In this document: positions 24,092 to 32,005 of the stretch, piece by piece | How the letters are laid out: every line of letters starts with the position of its first letter | Numbering within the stretch: the first letter of the stretch is position 1 | Assembly (NCBI GenBank): GCA_905207485.1 | Contig: CAJLLL010000011.1 | Location: 1 to 39,680 of the forward strand | Source of the DNA: an uncultured Phascolarctobacterium sp. | Lineage (GTDB): Bacteria > Bacillota > Negativicutes > Acidaminococcales > Acidaminococcaceae | Direction of reading: 5' to 3' | DNA: 39,680 nucleotides | Program-made: the position numbers and the translations under genes | Notes under the pieces: model-generated | The model's database searches: none | What the model saw: only the letters and a program-made list of their open reading frames with translations | Told to the model about the DNA's origin: nothing

Positions 24092-25051
24092 ATGGTTGAT
24101 GACAGGAATTTTACCGAACTTCGGGATTTGCTTCAAAATAAAGCCGATATACAGGCCCGGCTGGCATTACTTCCGTACCATGATTCTCCTGAAATTAAAG
24201 AAAACAAGTCCGGTAAATATTTATATGTACGCAAACGTATAGCCGGAAAACTGACATCAACTTACGTTGACCGTTATTCTGATGAATTATATGCTGCTTT
24301 GCTGCGCTACGCCAAAGAAGCACGTGCCTTAAAAAAATCTCTGCGCCAGATAGAAAAGCAACTGGCACTTCTTGGATATGAAAAAACTGAACTTGCACCC
24401 AGAATAAGGCTTAATCTTGATTTTGCCAGAGCCAATATGAAGGCTAATATTTATGACCAGGCAATTTTAGAAGGTGTTACAACTACTTTCCCTCAAACAG
24501 AAAATATTTTAGAAAACGGTGCCGTTTCTGGCATGACTCCTACTGATATACAAAAAATACTCAATTTAAAACATGCCTGGGAATTTATACTTGATGAAGA
24601 TGTAATAACTTCGCCGTCAGATTATTATGTCTTATGCCATATAGCCCGGCTTGTCAACGAAGGCTTTTTTTATGATGGCGGTAAAATCAGGGCTGTGCCT
24701 GTAAGTATCGGTGGTTCATCTTATGTTCCCCCTATTCCAATGGAAATGGATGTTAAAGAATCTATTAAAAACATAACTTCTGCTGATGCTGAAGCTATTG
24801 ATATTGCCGTAGAATTGTGCCTTTACTGCATGAAATGCCAGGTGTTTACTGATGGCAATAAACGCGCATCCGTTATCTTTGCTAACCACTATCTGATTGG
24901 CAAAGGAGCTGGCCTGCTAGTTATACCTGAAAAAGAAGTACCTGAATTTAAACATTTACTGGTAAAATACTATGAAGCCGATAACGAAGACGCCAGTGCC
25001 GTCCATGTTATAAAGGACTTTTTAAAAGCTAAATGCTGGAAAAGTTTTTAA
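24092..25051 (+). CDS. Fic-domain protein lacking the catalytic histidine
   Basis: The protein is 319 residues from ATG 24092 (AAAGGTGGTG upstream). The N-terminal half is helical. It then has EGVTTT (127-132), matching the IEGxxTT inhibitory helix region of Fic proteins. The GGKIRAVPVSIGGSSYVPPIP-like flap (about 197-217) is followed by the core QVFTDGNKRAS (250-260). Fic AMP-transferases use HxFxxGNGR; here the histidine is glutamine, so AMPylation should be lost, while the phosphate-binding GNKR remains. It may be a binding-only regulator or an inactive decoy. It lies in an opposite-strand island between trbL and trbJ genes. Operator-controlled, possibly autoregulated. Confidence 0.8.
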   Translation: MVDDRNFTELRDLLQNKADIQARLALLPYHDSPEIKENKSGKYLYVRKRIAGKLTSTYVDRYSDELYAALLRYAKEARALKKSLRQIEKQLALLGYEKTELAPRIRLNLDFARANMKANIYDQAILEGVTTTFPQTENILENGAVSGMTPTDIQKILNLKHAWEFILDEDVITSPSDYYVLCHIARLVNEGFFYDGGKIRAVPVSIGGSSYVPPIPMEMDVKESIKNITSADAEAIDIAVELCLYCMKCQVFTDGNKRASVIFANHYLIGKGAGLLVIPEKEVPEFKHLLVKYYEADNEDASAVHVIKDFLKAKCWKSF

Positions 25052-25140
25052 TTGTTTGTTTGTCTATTTATTTCAATCCACACAGCCCATTAGAACTGCG
25101 ACCATTTAATTCCTAAATAATTAAGAAAAGAGGTAATTCA

Positions 25141-25509
25141 ATGAAAAAATTTATTTTAGCTTGCACCCTTATTGCTGCTCTTGCAGCCGCAGGCTGCGGT
25201 GACATCGAATCTTCAAAAAAAGCTTCTGCGCCCTCCAGCAGCTCCACTGCTAAACAGGAAGTTCAGTCTAATAAAAACAGCAAAGATGCAAAAACCGAAA
25301 GAAAAGGTTCTGAAGATTTCGTTATGACAGAAAATGTCAAAAAAACTCTGCAAGAAAAGAATGTTACTATCGTTAAACAATCACTAAGCAGCACGAAAAA
25401 CCGTTTAATAACAGATTTTTCTGATGGTACATTTGTTATTGACCGTATAAAAGAAACACCAAAATTCAGCGAAAGCTCTGGCTCCAAACTCGGCCATTTT
25501 CATAAATAA
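25141..25509 (+). CDS. Lipoprotein, candidate entry-exclusion protein (TrbK-like role)
   Basis: The 122-residue lipoprotein has signal peptide LIAALAAAGC with Cys19 as the lipidation site, then a Ser/Lys-rich tether and a small C-terminal domain ending SGSKLGHFHK. The tail motif SKLGHF also ends the TrbJ-like protein encoded nearby (GNSKLGHFKGG). In RP4 the exclusion lipoprotein TrbK is encoded next to TrbJ, so an exclusion role by mimicry of TrbJ is an attractive inference. It sits 89 bases after the Fic-like gene and is followed by a strong terminator. AAAGAGGTAATTC-ATG sets the start. Confidence 0.65.
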   Translation: MKKFILACTLIAALAAAGCGDIESSKKASAPSSSSTAKQEVQSNKNSKDAKTERKGSEDFVMTENVKKTLQEKNVTIVKQSLSSTKNRLITDFSDGTFVIDRIKETPKFSESSGSKLGHFHK

Positions 25510-25514
25510 ACCTT

Positions 25515-25544
25515 AACAGCTCCCGCTTTGCGGGGGCTGTTTTA
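25515..25544 (+). terminator. Intrinsic terminator after lipoprotein gene
   Basis: AACAGCTCCCGC, a TTTG loop and CGGGGGCTGT form a G/C-rich stem followed by TTTATTTT on the plus strand. It ends the Fic-lipoprotein island and lies at the convergent junction with the minus-strand transfer genes. Confidence 0.88.
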
Positions 25545-25994
25545 TTTTGCAAATACCCATACACCATTGTTACTTGTTTTTATCTGATAGCCATTTTTAA
25601 AAAGATACTGAACATCATCTTCAATCATGCCCTTAATATGCAGCATCTCTTTAGTGGATAACCGTTTTAAATCTTTATCATTGATGATGTATAATACACT
25701 TTCCTCTTTGCTCACACGTTTACGAAGTTCTACACGGTTATCCATAAGCTGGCTCTCGATTTTATTTACCGCCTCTGCTTTAATGGTTTCTGCATCTGGC
25801 AACGGTTTTATAATCAAAATACCAAAGAGCACTACTAACTCCACAATCACCCCTGCAATTATAGCTTCCGGAAAAACAAGCCCTCTATCTGTCTTTTTAC
25901 GAAACTTATATAGAAATACAATTATCGCCGGTAGAAAAAAGGCAGCCATTATTATTAAAATCACATTATCTAAAATAAATGACCCTATCATCAC
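25542..25994 (-). CDS. Membrane protein downstream of trbJ, unknown
   Basis: This 150-residue protein has two N-terminal hydrophobic helices (about 8-28 and 43-63) and a soluble C-terminal part, LRKRVSKEESVLYIINDKDLKRL, with a helix then a beta end NGVWVFAK. It overlaps trbJ by 4 bases (ATGA), so it is co-translated. No family recognised. Candidate roles are exclusion or a TrbK/TrbH substitute. It is convergent with the lipoprotein gene. Confidence 0.55.
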   Translation of the reverse strand: MMIGSFILDNVILIIMAAFFLPAIIVFLYKFRKKTDRGLVFPEAIIAGVIVELVVLFGILIIKPLPDAETIKAEAVNKIESQLMDNRVELRKRVSKEESVLYIINDKDLKRLSTKEMLHIKGMIEDDVQYLFKNGYQIKTSNNGVWVFAK

Positions 25995-26743
25995 TCGTTC
26001 CCACCTTTAAAATGCCCTAATTTTGAATTACCTGCTTCAATTCTTACGTCTTTGTATTTTTCATTATTTTTGTAAAATTCTTCTTTACGTTTTTTGGCGG
26101 CGCGTTCTGCGGCTATTTGTTTTTCGTAGTACATGTTTTGCGTGCGCATGCTGTCAGCCATCATCGTTTCCATTTTTTTAAGCTGAGCCACAGTTAAGGC
26201 TGTAAGCTGGTTGCTGGCCTGCAATGCACCCATGGCACCTTCTGCATTTTGTGATGCAGATAAAAGGTTTGATAATTGTTCCATGGTTGCTGCCTGTTCT
26301 TCGGGGCTTGCGTTGGATGCGCTGCCCATAGCCTGCTTAACGGCTTCATCCCAGGCATCATTAATTTTATCTACCTGTTTCGCATATTGCTCTGCACTGC
26401 ATCCATTCCAGTCTTCATAATCCGGAAAAATATCATCAAAGCCGTTCATCAGCTTTTCGTAATCTGTGCCAATCGCATTAATGCTGTTGCGTATATCATT
26501 AAGCTGATTAAGGTTATTACGGATTTTTGCCGTTGTTTCATTGCTCATGGCTGGGTCAAGTTTTGCCAGATTAGATAATTCATGCTGTATCTGCAAAGCC
26601 TGCTTTTGAAGCATTTCAACCGTATTTAACTTTGTCGCTAAATTTTCTGTATGATTTGTCGGGTCGTATACGGTTAGTGCAAACGCAGATTGTGATAACG
26701 CCATAGTTCCGGCGAACGCTAAAATTAAAAGGGATTTCTTCAT
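25991..26743 (-). CDS. trbJ: TrbJ/VirB5-like conjugative transfer protein
   Basis: The protein has 250 residues. A signal peptide ends SAFA (about 22), the next segment LTVYDPTNHTENL is the VYDPxNxxxN opening of TrbJ proteins, and the rest is long helices with a central loop (YEDWNGCSAEQYAKQ). VirB5-class proteins sit at the pilus tip or periplasm. The C-terminus ends GNSKLGHFKGGNE, whose SKLGHF motif is shared with the nearby lipoprotein. GGAGGCAATC-ATG gives the start. Confidence 0.85.
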   Translation of the reverse strand: MKKSLLILAFAGTMALSQSAFALTVYDPTNHTENLATKLNTVEMLQKQALQIQHELSNLAKLDPAMSNETTAKIRNNLNQLNDIRNSINAIGTDYEKLMNGFDDIFPDYEDWNGCSAEQYAKQVDKINDAWDEAVKQAMGSASNASPEEQAATMEQLSNLLSASQNAEGAMGALQASNQLTALTVAQLKKMETMMADSMRTQNMYYEKQIAAERAAKKRKEEFYKNNEKYKDVRIEAGNSKLGHFKGGNE

Positions 26744-26753
26744 GATTGCCTCC

Positions 26754-26792
26754 TTGACAAAATTTTATTATTGGTATATACTTTGTATATAC
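26754..26792 (+). promoter_or_regulatory. mazEF promoter with GTATATAC operator
   Basis: TTGACA (26754-26759), 17 bp, TATACT (26777-26782) is a near-ideal promoter. GTATATAC-TTT-GTATATAC overlaps the -10 box; each half is itself palindromic. This arrangement is typical of antitoxin autorepression sites, so MazE is the likely binder. Confidence 0.75.
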
Positions 26793-26858
26793 GGCAACTA
26801 AGAAGGTTGAATTGCCGTTCAACCCCTAAAACGGGTTATATAAGAAAGGGACGAAAAC

Positions 26859-27098
26859 ATGATTGAAGGAACTATTGTAAAATGGGGCAACAGCCAAGGT
26901 ATCAGAATCAGCAAGGATTTATTAAAAGCAGCCAACATCGGCATTAATGATACTGTAGAAATTTTTGCCGAAGACGGCCGTATAATTCTCGTTAAAAGAT
27001 TGCGTAGACGTACACTTACAGAACTTTTTGCGGATTATACCGGCGATTACAAACCTGTTGAAATCTCTACCGGCCCCTCTCTTGGCAAAGAATTTTAA
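26859..27098 (+). CDS. mazE: MazE/PemI-like antitoxin (AbrB fold)
   Basis: The 79-residue protein has the swapped-hairpin AbrB DNA-binding domain, IVKWGNSQGIRISKDLLKAA, then VEIFAEDGRIILVKRLRRRT, and a short C-terminal tail that should neutralise the toxin. It is followed 21 bases later by the MazF-like gene. The AAGAAAGGGACGAAAAC-ATG start follows a promoter-operator suited to autorepression. The pair would stabilise the plasmid by post-segregational killing. Confidence 0.92.
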   Translation: MIEGTIVKWGNSQGIRISKDLLKAANIGINDTVEIFAEDGRIILVKRLRRRTLTELFADYTGDYKPVEISTGPSLGKEF

Positions 27099-27119
27099 AG
27101 AAAGTAGGTTTAAAAAATT

Positions 27120-27488
27120 ATGCCCATACTTCAAATGAGGCCGATTGTCCCTGAACAAAGGGATATTATATGGATTGACTTTGAACCACAAGCAGGCGTT
27201 GAAATCAAAAAACGCCGTCCTGCATTGGTGGTTTCTAAAACTGAGTTTCAGGAACGTACCGGTCTTGTTATAGTTGTTCCAATCTCCAAGACGGTAAAAG
27301 ACTTTCCACTGCATGTTAATTTAACTGACTGTCAAACTATTGGCGACATTCTTTGCGAACAGCCAAAAAGTTTTGATTTCGATGCCCGAAATTGGCAGTT
27401 TATTGAAAAATTGCCAAAGCTTCAGTTTATACGTGTGCAGGAAATTTTATCAGCAATTTTGGATTTAGATTGGGATTATGAACGATAA
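27120..27488 (+). CDS. mazF: MazF/PemK-like mRNA interferase toxin
   Basis: The 122-residue toxin of the PemK/CcdB fold has QRDIIWIDFEPQAGVEIKKR followed by RPALVVSK, then TGLVIVVPISK, and the C-terminal ILCEQPKSFDFDARNW. RPALVVS and the PIS region match the RNA-cleaving core. It cuts single-stranded mRNA at short motifs unless bound by the antitoxin. It sits in an opposite-strand island between trbJ and trbE. Its stop overlaps the next ORF by 11 bases. Confidence 0.92.
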   Translation: MPILQMRPIVPEQRDIIWIDFEPQAGVEIKKRRPALVVSKTEFQERTGLVIVVPISKTVKDFPLHVNLTDCQTIGDILCEQPKSFDFDARNWQFIEKLPKLQFIRVQEILSAILDLDWDYER

Positions 27489-27960
27489 GGAAAAGTTAAT
27501 TTCTAAAATCAATAAACTTTTAAAACTCGCTGCTAACAACCCTAACACTGCCGAATCACAGGCGGCACAGGCCAAAGCATTTAAACTGATGACCGAAAAC
27601 GGCATTTTGCTTAATGAAGTTATCATGCCCGGCACTGAAGCCGACCAACGGCAGCAATATACTTGCAGCGAGGATTACGCTTCGCATCAACAATATGAAG
27701 CCAGAAACTATCAGTACGAGCAGCCGCAGGAGACTTATCAGCCGGAGCCGCAGGCAAAGGCTGATAAGCAATCTGCTCCCCCTGCACGTTATTTGTTGTA
27801 TGCAGTGATTATTCTGCTCATTTGCGGCATTGGCTACCGTTACGCCGACACTTTGATGGATATTTTAATCGTTATTGCCATATTGGTATTTTTCAGGTAT
27901 ATCCACGTCGTTGCCTGCTGTGGCTTTATTTACCTGATATACCGTCTGGTTGCCGGTTAA
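27478..27960 (+). CDS. DUF2786-type protein with membrane tail
   Basis: This is a 160-residue protein. The N-terminal EKLISKINKLLKLAANNPNT and AESQAAQAKAFKLMTENG match the DUF2786 pattern (IxKLLxLA ... EAxxAxxKAxxLM). A Gln/Pro/Tyr-rich linker follows, then two or three membrane helices (about 104-155). It overlaps the mazF end, so it is coupled to the toxin-antitoxin unit. The fusion of DUF2786 to a membrane tail is unusual to my knowledge. Function unknown; it ends one base before the end of the convergent trbE. Confidence 0.65.
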   Translation: MNDKEKLISKINKLLKLAANNPNTAESQAAQAKAFKLMTENGILLNEVIMPGTEADQRQQYTCSEDYASHQQYEARNYQYEQPQETYQPEPQAKADKQSAPPARYLLYAVIILLICGIGYRYADTLMDILIVIAILVFFRYIHVVACCGFIYLIYRLVAG

Positions 27961-27961
27961 T

Positions 27962-30445
27962 TTACATTTCTCTGGCCGCTAATTGGTCACGAATTTCATC
28001 GTAGTAATTTAACGCATCCATAAAACCGTGGCTCCTTATCCAATATTCGGCAAAATCTTCATCCGGATGCTCGTCAAGAAAATTTTTAACCATCATTTGC
28101 TCACCGGGGCTTGATGTTCCAACAAAAGATAAGGCAAAAGGCGTAAGCGCCAGATTGAACATACGGCTGCCAAGCTCTGATTTGTAATAATACTGCTGCT
28201 TCGGTATGCCTTCGGCAATAAGCCTTATCTCACGGTCATTTAATCCCATGCCCCGATAAATCGGATATACCTGTTCGGACAGCGCCTGGCTGTTCGGCAG
28301 GTATATTTTTGTTTTACAGTTTGATGCTACAAGATTACTTATGCTGCTGTTGCCGATTTCTGTTAAATCCTGTGTAGCAAAGATAACGGACACATGCTTT
28401 TTACGGGCTTTGCGCAAAAATTCTTCAAGCCAGCCCAAAAAGTAAGCATTTTTCAGATATGCCCAGCTTTCGTCAAAAATAATGTACGTCCATGGGCCAT
28501 TGCACATTTTTTCGATTTTATGAAACAAGTGAAATAATATCGGCTCTATGGCATCTTTCATGTCACGCAGCAGGATTTCAGTTTCAAATACCTGCCAGCG
28601 GTTATTTGAAATTGCTTCATCAGCAGTATCAAGAATTTTTCCGTAAGGCCCATCTTCCGTATAAGGTATAATGCTTTCTTTCAATTTTTCTGAGCTGACA
28701 AGCTTTTTGAATAACTTTAGACGCCGCAGTTCTTTAGGATAGTTGCGGATTTTTAAAAGGGTTGTCCAAATATCGTTTTGTTCTTCGGGCGTTAGTTTTA
28801 ATCCCTGGTTGGCGTAAAGCGCCTTAACCCATTCATTTGCCATGCTGATGTCTTCATCAGTATCAATTTCCCCTAAAGGCTGAAAGCTGAGGCTGTTTTT
28901 TGTTTCTTTACCAATATCGAAAAATGTACCCCCTACCCCGGCTGTTGTACACCGGGAGCTGCCGCCCTGGTCGAAAATAAATACCTGGCTGTTTGGCACG
29001 CCGCGGGTTTGTATAGCCAGCGTATTTAAAAGTACAGATTTACCGGCACCGGTAGGGCCTACAATCATAGTATGGCCAACATCGCCAACATGCAGGTTTA
29101 AACAAAACGGCGTAGTCGAATCTGTCTGCGTTATCACAAGAGGCGGCGTCTGCATGATTTTATTATGCTTATAACCTGCCCAAACGCTGGAAAGCGGGAA
29201 AGTATAAGCAAGGTAAAGCGTACTGCTCATTAGATGGCGCGGCTGCCACCGTGCATGGCCGGGCAAACTGCCAAGCCAGGCATCAACGGAATTTTGATTT
29301 TCCGTAATAGTTGTGAAGCCCATTATCTCAATCGCGCGGCGCGCCTGCTCAATTTTTTTGGAAAGCATTTTTTTATCTTTATCCCTGATAACAATGCTCA
29401 TGGACAGATAACCAAATCCAACTTCATCTGTACCAAGCTGGCGCAGGGCTTCCGTTGTTTCCTGTATGCCGGCAATGGCATCTTCGTTATATACCGGTAT
29501 ATCTTCCTGTGAAAAACTTTCCTGTATTCGAACTTTTACCGGTTTTTGGCTGCGGTTAAATTCAGTTCTGTACGATTCAAGTTTATTTTTAGATGTTTCC
29601 TTACTGCAAAACAAAAAGCGGGTGACCCAGCGGTATTCAAAGCCAAGATTATTTAAAATGTCCAATACGCAGGGGATTAAAGCTTCCGGCATATATTTGA
29701 CGCACACAACGCCAAGATGCTGCCTCTCCGGGTCTACATCATGCCCAAGCCGCGGTTCAAACCCGGCAACAAGCGGCGTATCTGTCAATATCTGGTTCAG
29801 CAGCACTTTTATGTTTCCCAAACATACCCTGTGCGGCCTGATGGATATGCAGTTATGCAGGTATGTTGCTGTTTCATCATCAGTGAGCGGCCGGCAATAT
29901 TCCACATTAGCAGCAAAAAGCGACATTATGTGGTCACTTTCAGCGATAAAATTATGTAAATCCTCTTTAAATTCTTTATCTATATCTCTAATGACTTCAT
30001 CCTTTTTTATATAAATGCTTTCAATCAAATTTTTGATAAAGCTCTTTGTTTTCGTATGGTTAGGCAGGTACTGTATAGTCAGAAAATATTTCGTTTCAAA
30101 GTAGCTGCCGGCATTAAAATCAAGTTCGCGTTCTTTGTCTATGGTTGCAGATAACGGGTCTAAAAATTCCCTTTCAGGATAAGGTTCTGTTTGCTGGCGC
30201 ACGGCTTCAGCGTAAATTACCCAGTTATCGTCAAGCCGTTTGAAAATGTTGTTCAACCTGCTGGCGTTTACCATAACTTCATCTTCTGTGCAGCTGTTCA
30301 AATCCTTGCCGCGGTAAGCATATATGCGCATAAAGGATTCATCACGGTTTAAAATAACGCCCGGCGCTACAAAGCTTTTCCACTCTATTACATCTTCCAG
30401 CCGGTCTTTTTTTATTTTATGTTCGATAATGTTATAAAATTCCAT
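27962..30445 (-). CDS. trbE: TrbE/VirB4 secretion ATPase
   Basis: This is the 827-residue VirB4-family ATPase powering pilus biogenesis and transfer. Walker A GPTGAGKSV is at about 463-471, Walker B is YIIFDESWAYLKN, and the RKKHVSVIFATQDLTEI motif follows, typical of the CagE/TrbE/VirB4 family. The N-terminal ~430 residues form the membrane-associated domain. It lies 7 bases after trbD. Length and motifs are complete. Confidence 0.95.
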   Translation of the reverse strand: MEFYNIIEHKIKKDRLEDVIEWKSFVAPGVILNRDESFMRIYAYRGKDLNSCTEDEVMVNASRLNNIFKRLDDNWVIYAEAVRQQTEPYPEREFLDPLSATIDKERELDFNAGSYFETKYFLTIQYLPNHTKTKSFIKNLIESIYIKKDEVIRDIDKEFKEDLHNFIAESDHIMSLFAANVEYCRPLTDDETATYLHNCISIRPHRVCLGNIKVLLNQILTDTPLVAGFEPRLGHDVDPERQHLGVVCVKYMPEALIPCVLDILNNLGFEYRWVTRFLFCSKETSKNKLESYRTEFNRSQKPVKVRIQESFSQEDIPVYNEDAIAGIQETTEALRQLGTDEVGFGYLSMSIVIRDKDKKMLSKKIEQARRAIEIMGFTTITENQNSVDAWLGSLPGHARWQPRHLMSSTLYLAYTFPLSSVWAGYKHNKIMQTPPLVITQTDSTTPFCLNLHVGDVGHTMIVGPTGAGKSVLLNTLAIQTRGVPNSQVFIFDQGGSSRCTTAGVGGTFFDIGKETKNSLSFQPLGEIDTDEDISMANEWVKALYANQGLKLTPEEQNDIWTTLLKIRNYPKELRRLKLFKKLVSSEKLKESIIPYTEDGPYGKILDTADEAISNNRWQVFETEILLRDMKDAIEPILFHLFHKIEKMCNGPWTYIIFDESWAYLKNAYFLGWLEEFLRKARKKHVSVIFATQDLTEIGNSSISNLVASNCKTKIYLPNSQALSEQVYPIYRGMGLNDREIRLIAEGIPKQQYYYKSELGSRMFNLALTPFALSFVGTSSPGEQMMVKNFLDEHPDEDFAEYWIRSHGFMDALNYYDEIRDQLAAREM

Positions 30446-30452
30446 AATTCAC

Positions 30453-30722
30453 CTACACATCGTAATAACCCTTAATGCTTATGCTGCGCATCAGGATTTT
30501 CATAAAAAACGGGTCTTTTTTGGTAAGCTGCCAGCCAATAAGCTGGATTATTATATTTACCGCAAAAATCAGGTAGCCTTTAAGATTAAGGCCTACAACA
30601 ACGCCAAGTACAAGGTTGGCTGCTGTATATTCGAATGGTGCCCATAAAAAGGTTGATGGGCGGTTTAAACTGTTCAGTACCGGCACAACAAAACCGGCCG
30701 GAAGTTTCTTCTGTTCGTTCAT
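30453..30722 (-). CDS. trbD: TrbD/VirB3 inner-membrane protein
   Basis: The 89-residue protein has VPVLNSLNRPSTFLWAPFEY, the conserved N-terminal motif of TrbD/VirB3 (PVxxSLxRP), then one or two hydrophobic helices (about 32-65). VirB3 partners VirB4 at the inner membrane. It is coupled by a 4-base overlap to trbB and followed 7 bases later by trbE, the order of the P-type trb operon. Confidence 0.9.
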   Translation of the reverse strand: MNEQKKLPAGFVVPVLNSLNRPSTFLWAPFEYTAANLVLGVVVGLNLKGYLIFAVNIIIQLIGWQLTKKDPFFMKILMRSISIKGYYDV

Positions 30723-31660
30723 TTGTAATAATCAACCTCGTATATGCTGTTATTATTAGCATCATAATGATGGCCTTTGCACATGCCAATGCTGCTTACT
30801 TTTCTTGTAAGCCCAACACGTTCAATAAAAATAACCATATCAACAGCGCGGGCAATAAATTCCGGCTGCGGCTGCTTGAAAACCTGTAACAGCATTAACT
30901 GTAAACGAAGCAGCGCATCCAGCGGACCGTCCGCATGCAGCGTAGTAATGCAGCCCGGATGCCCGGAAATTGATGCGTTTAGGAAATCATAAGCGATAGG
31001 CCCTTTGCGTATCTCGCCTATTACAATACGGTTTGGGAAAAGGCGCAGCGTTGACTCAAATAATTCCTGGAGTGTAGTATGTTCTGAAGAACAAAGGTTA
31101 TATTTATTTTTTGCAGGACAGCGCAGCTCTCTAGTGTCTTCGAGGATAACAAAACGCTCACTGCTGCCTGCAAATTCATTCAAAATGGCATTGGTCAGCG
31201 TTGTTTTGCCGCTACCTGTACCGCCGGCAACAAGGATGTTTTTCTTTTCGTTAATTGCATTTCTTATAACTTTGCAATCCTCTGCCGTCATTATGTCGGC
31301 GGCAACATAATCATCAAGGCTCATGGCAACCTTGCCTCCTATACGAATTGCAAAGGCGGCTTCTTCTACTGATGGTGGTATATGCGCTTCAATGCGGTAA
31401 CCCCATTCAGGCAGCACTGCCGTTAAAACGGGTTCTTTAGCACTTATGTTTTTATGCACTTCATCAGCTATAATGCTGATAAAATCAAGCCGCTGGCTTG
31501 GTTTCAGGTAAATATCTGTGCAATATTCACCTTTCCCTTTTTGGTTTACCCAAACCATACCGTCCGGATTAACAAGTATATCTTCTGTGCTGTCGTCATT
31601 AAAATACGGCAGCAATTCCCCTATATTGACTTTTATAATTTCTTTTAAATAATCATTCAT
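30719..31660 (-). CDS. trbB: TrbB/VirB11 traffic ATPase
   Basis: The 313-residue hexameric VirB11-family ATPase has Walker A AGGTGSGKTT at about 145-154, Asp box VILEDTRELRC, Walker B RIVIGEIRKGPIAYDFLNA and His box GCITTLHADGP. It would switch the secretion channel between pilus assembly and DNA transfer. It overlaps the preceding coiled-coil gene by 8 bases. Confidence 0.95.
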   Translation of the reverse strand: MNDYLKEIIKVNIGELLPYFNDDSTEDILVNPDGMVWVNQKGKGEYCTDIYLKPSQRLDFISIIADEVHKNISAKEPVLTAVLPEWGYRIEAHIPPSVEEAAFAIRIGGKVAMSLDDYVAADIMTAEDCKVIRNAINEKKNILVAGGTGSGKTTLTNAILNEFAGSSERFVILEDTRELRCPAKNKYNLCSSEHTTLQELFESTLRLFPNRIVIGEIRKGPIAYDFLNASISGHPGCITTLHADGPLDALLRLQLMLLQVFKQPQPEFIARAVDMVIFIERVGLTRKVSSIGMCKGHHYDANNNSIYEVDYYK

Positions 31661-32000
31661 TTTTTGCGCCTTTAACTTTGGCAGCGAGATTTTGTTCCTC
31701 TAACTGCTTTAATATTTCGTCACCGGCAAGTTTATATTCCAGCGCCTTTTCGTCACTATCTGCCTTGCCGAAAAGTTCTTTATTCAGGCTTACAAGCCCT
31801 AATAGGAGGCCCATATCAGGTACAAACCCTAATATTTTTTCAATATTTGCGCCAGTAATGATTAAGCGCCTTGTACGTTCCTTGCGTTCACGTTCCCTTT
31901 CTGCGGCCAGTTCCCGCTTTTGTAATTTTTTCAGTTCTTCAAGCGCTTTTTTCTTTTTTTCAATTTCTTCTGCTATTTTTTTTAAACGTTCATTTGACAT
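31653..32000 (-). CDS. Small coiled-coil transfer protein (TraD-like)
   Basis: The 115 residues start at ATG 32000 (GGAGTGATGATA upstream). The first ~50 residues form a highly charged Lys/Glu/Arg coiled coil, ending ERERKERTRRLIITGANIEK. The RRLIIxGA pattern resembles small TraD/MobC-type relaxosome proteins of Ti-like and IncP systems. It lies between the coupling protein and TrbB genes. It may link the relaxosome to TraG; that is inference. Confidence 0.6.
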   Translation of the reverse strand: MSNERLKKIAEEIEKKKKALEELKKLQKRELAAERERERKERTRRLIITGANIEKILGFVPDMGLLLGLVSLNKELFGKADSDEKALEYKLAGDEILKQLEEQNLAAKVKGAKNE

Positions 32001-32005
32001 TATCA

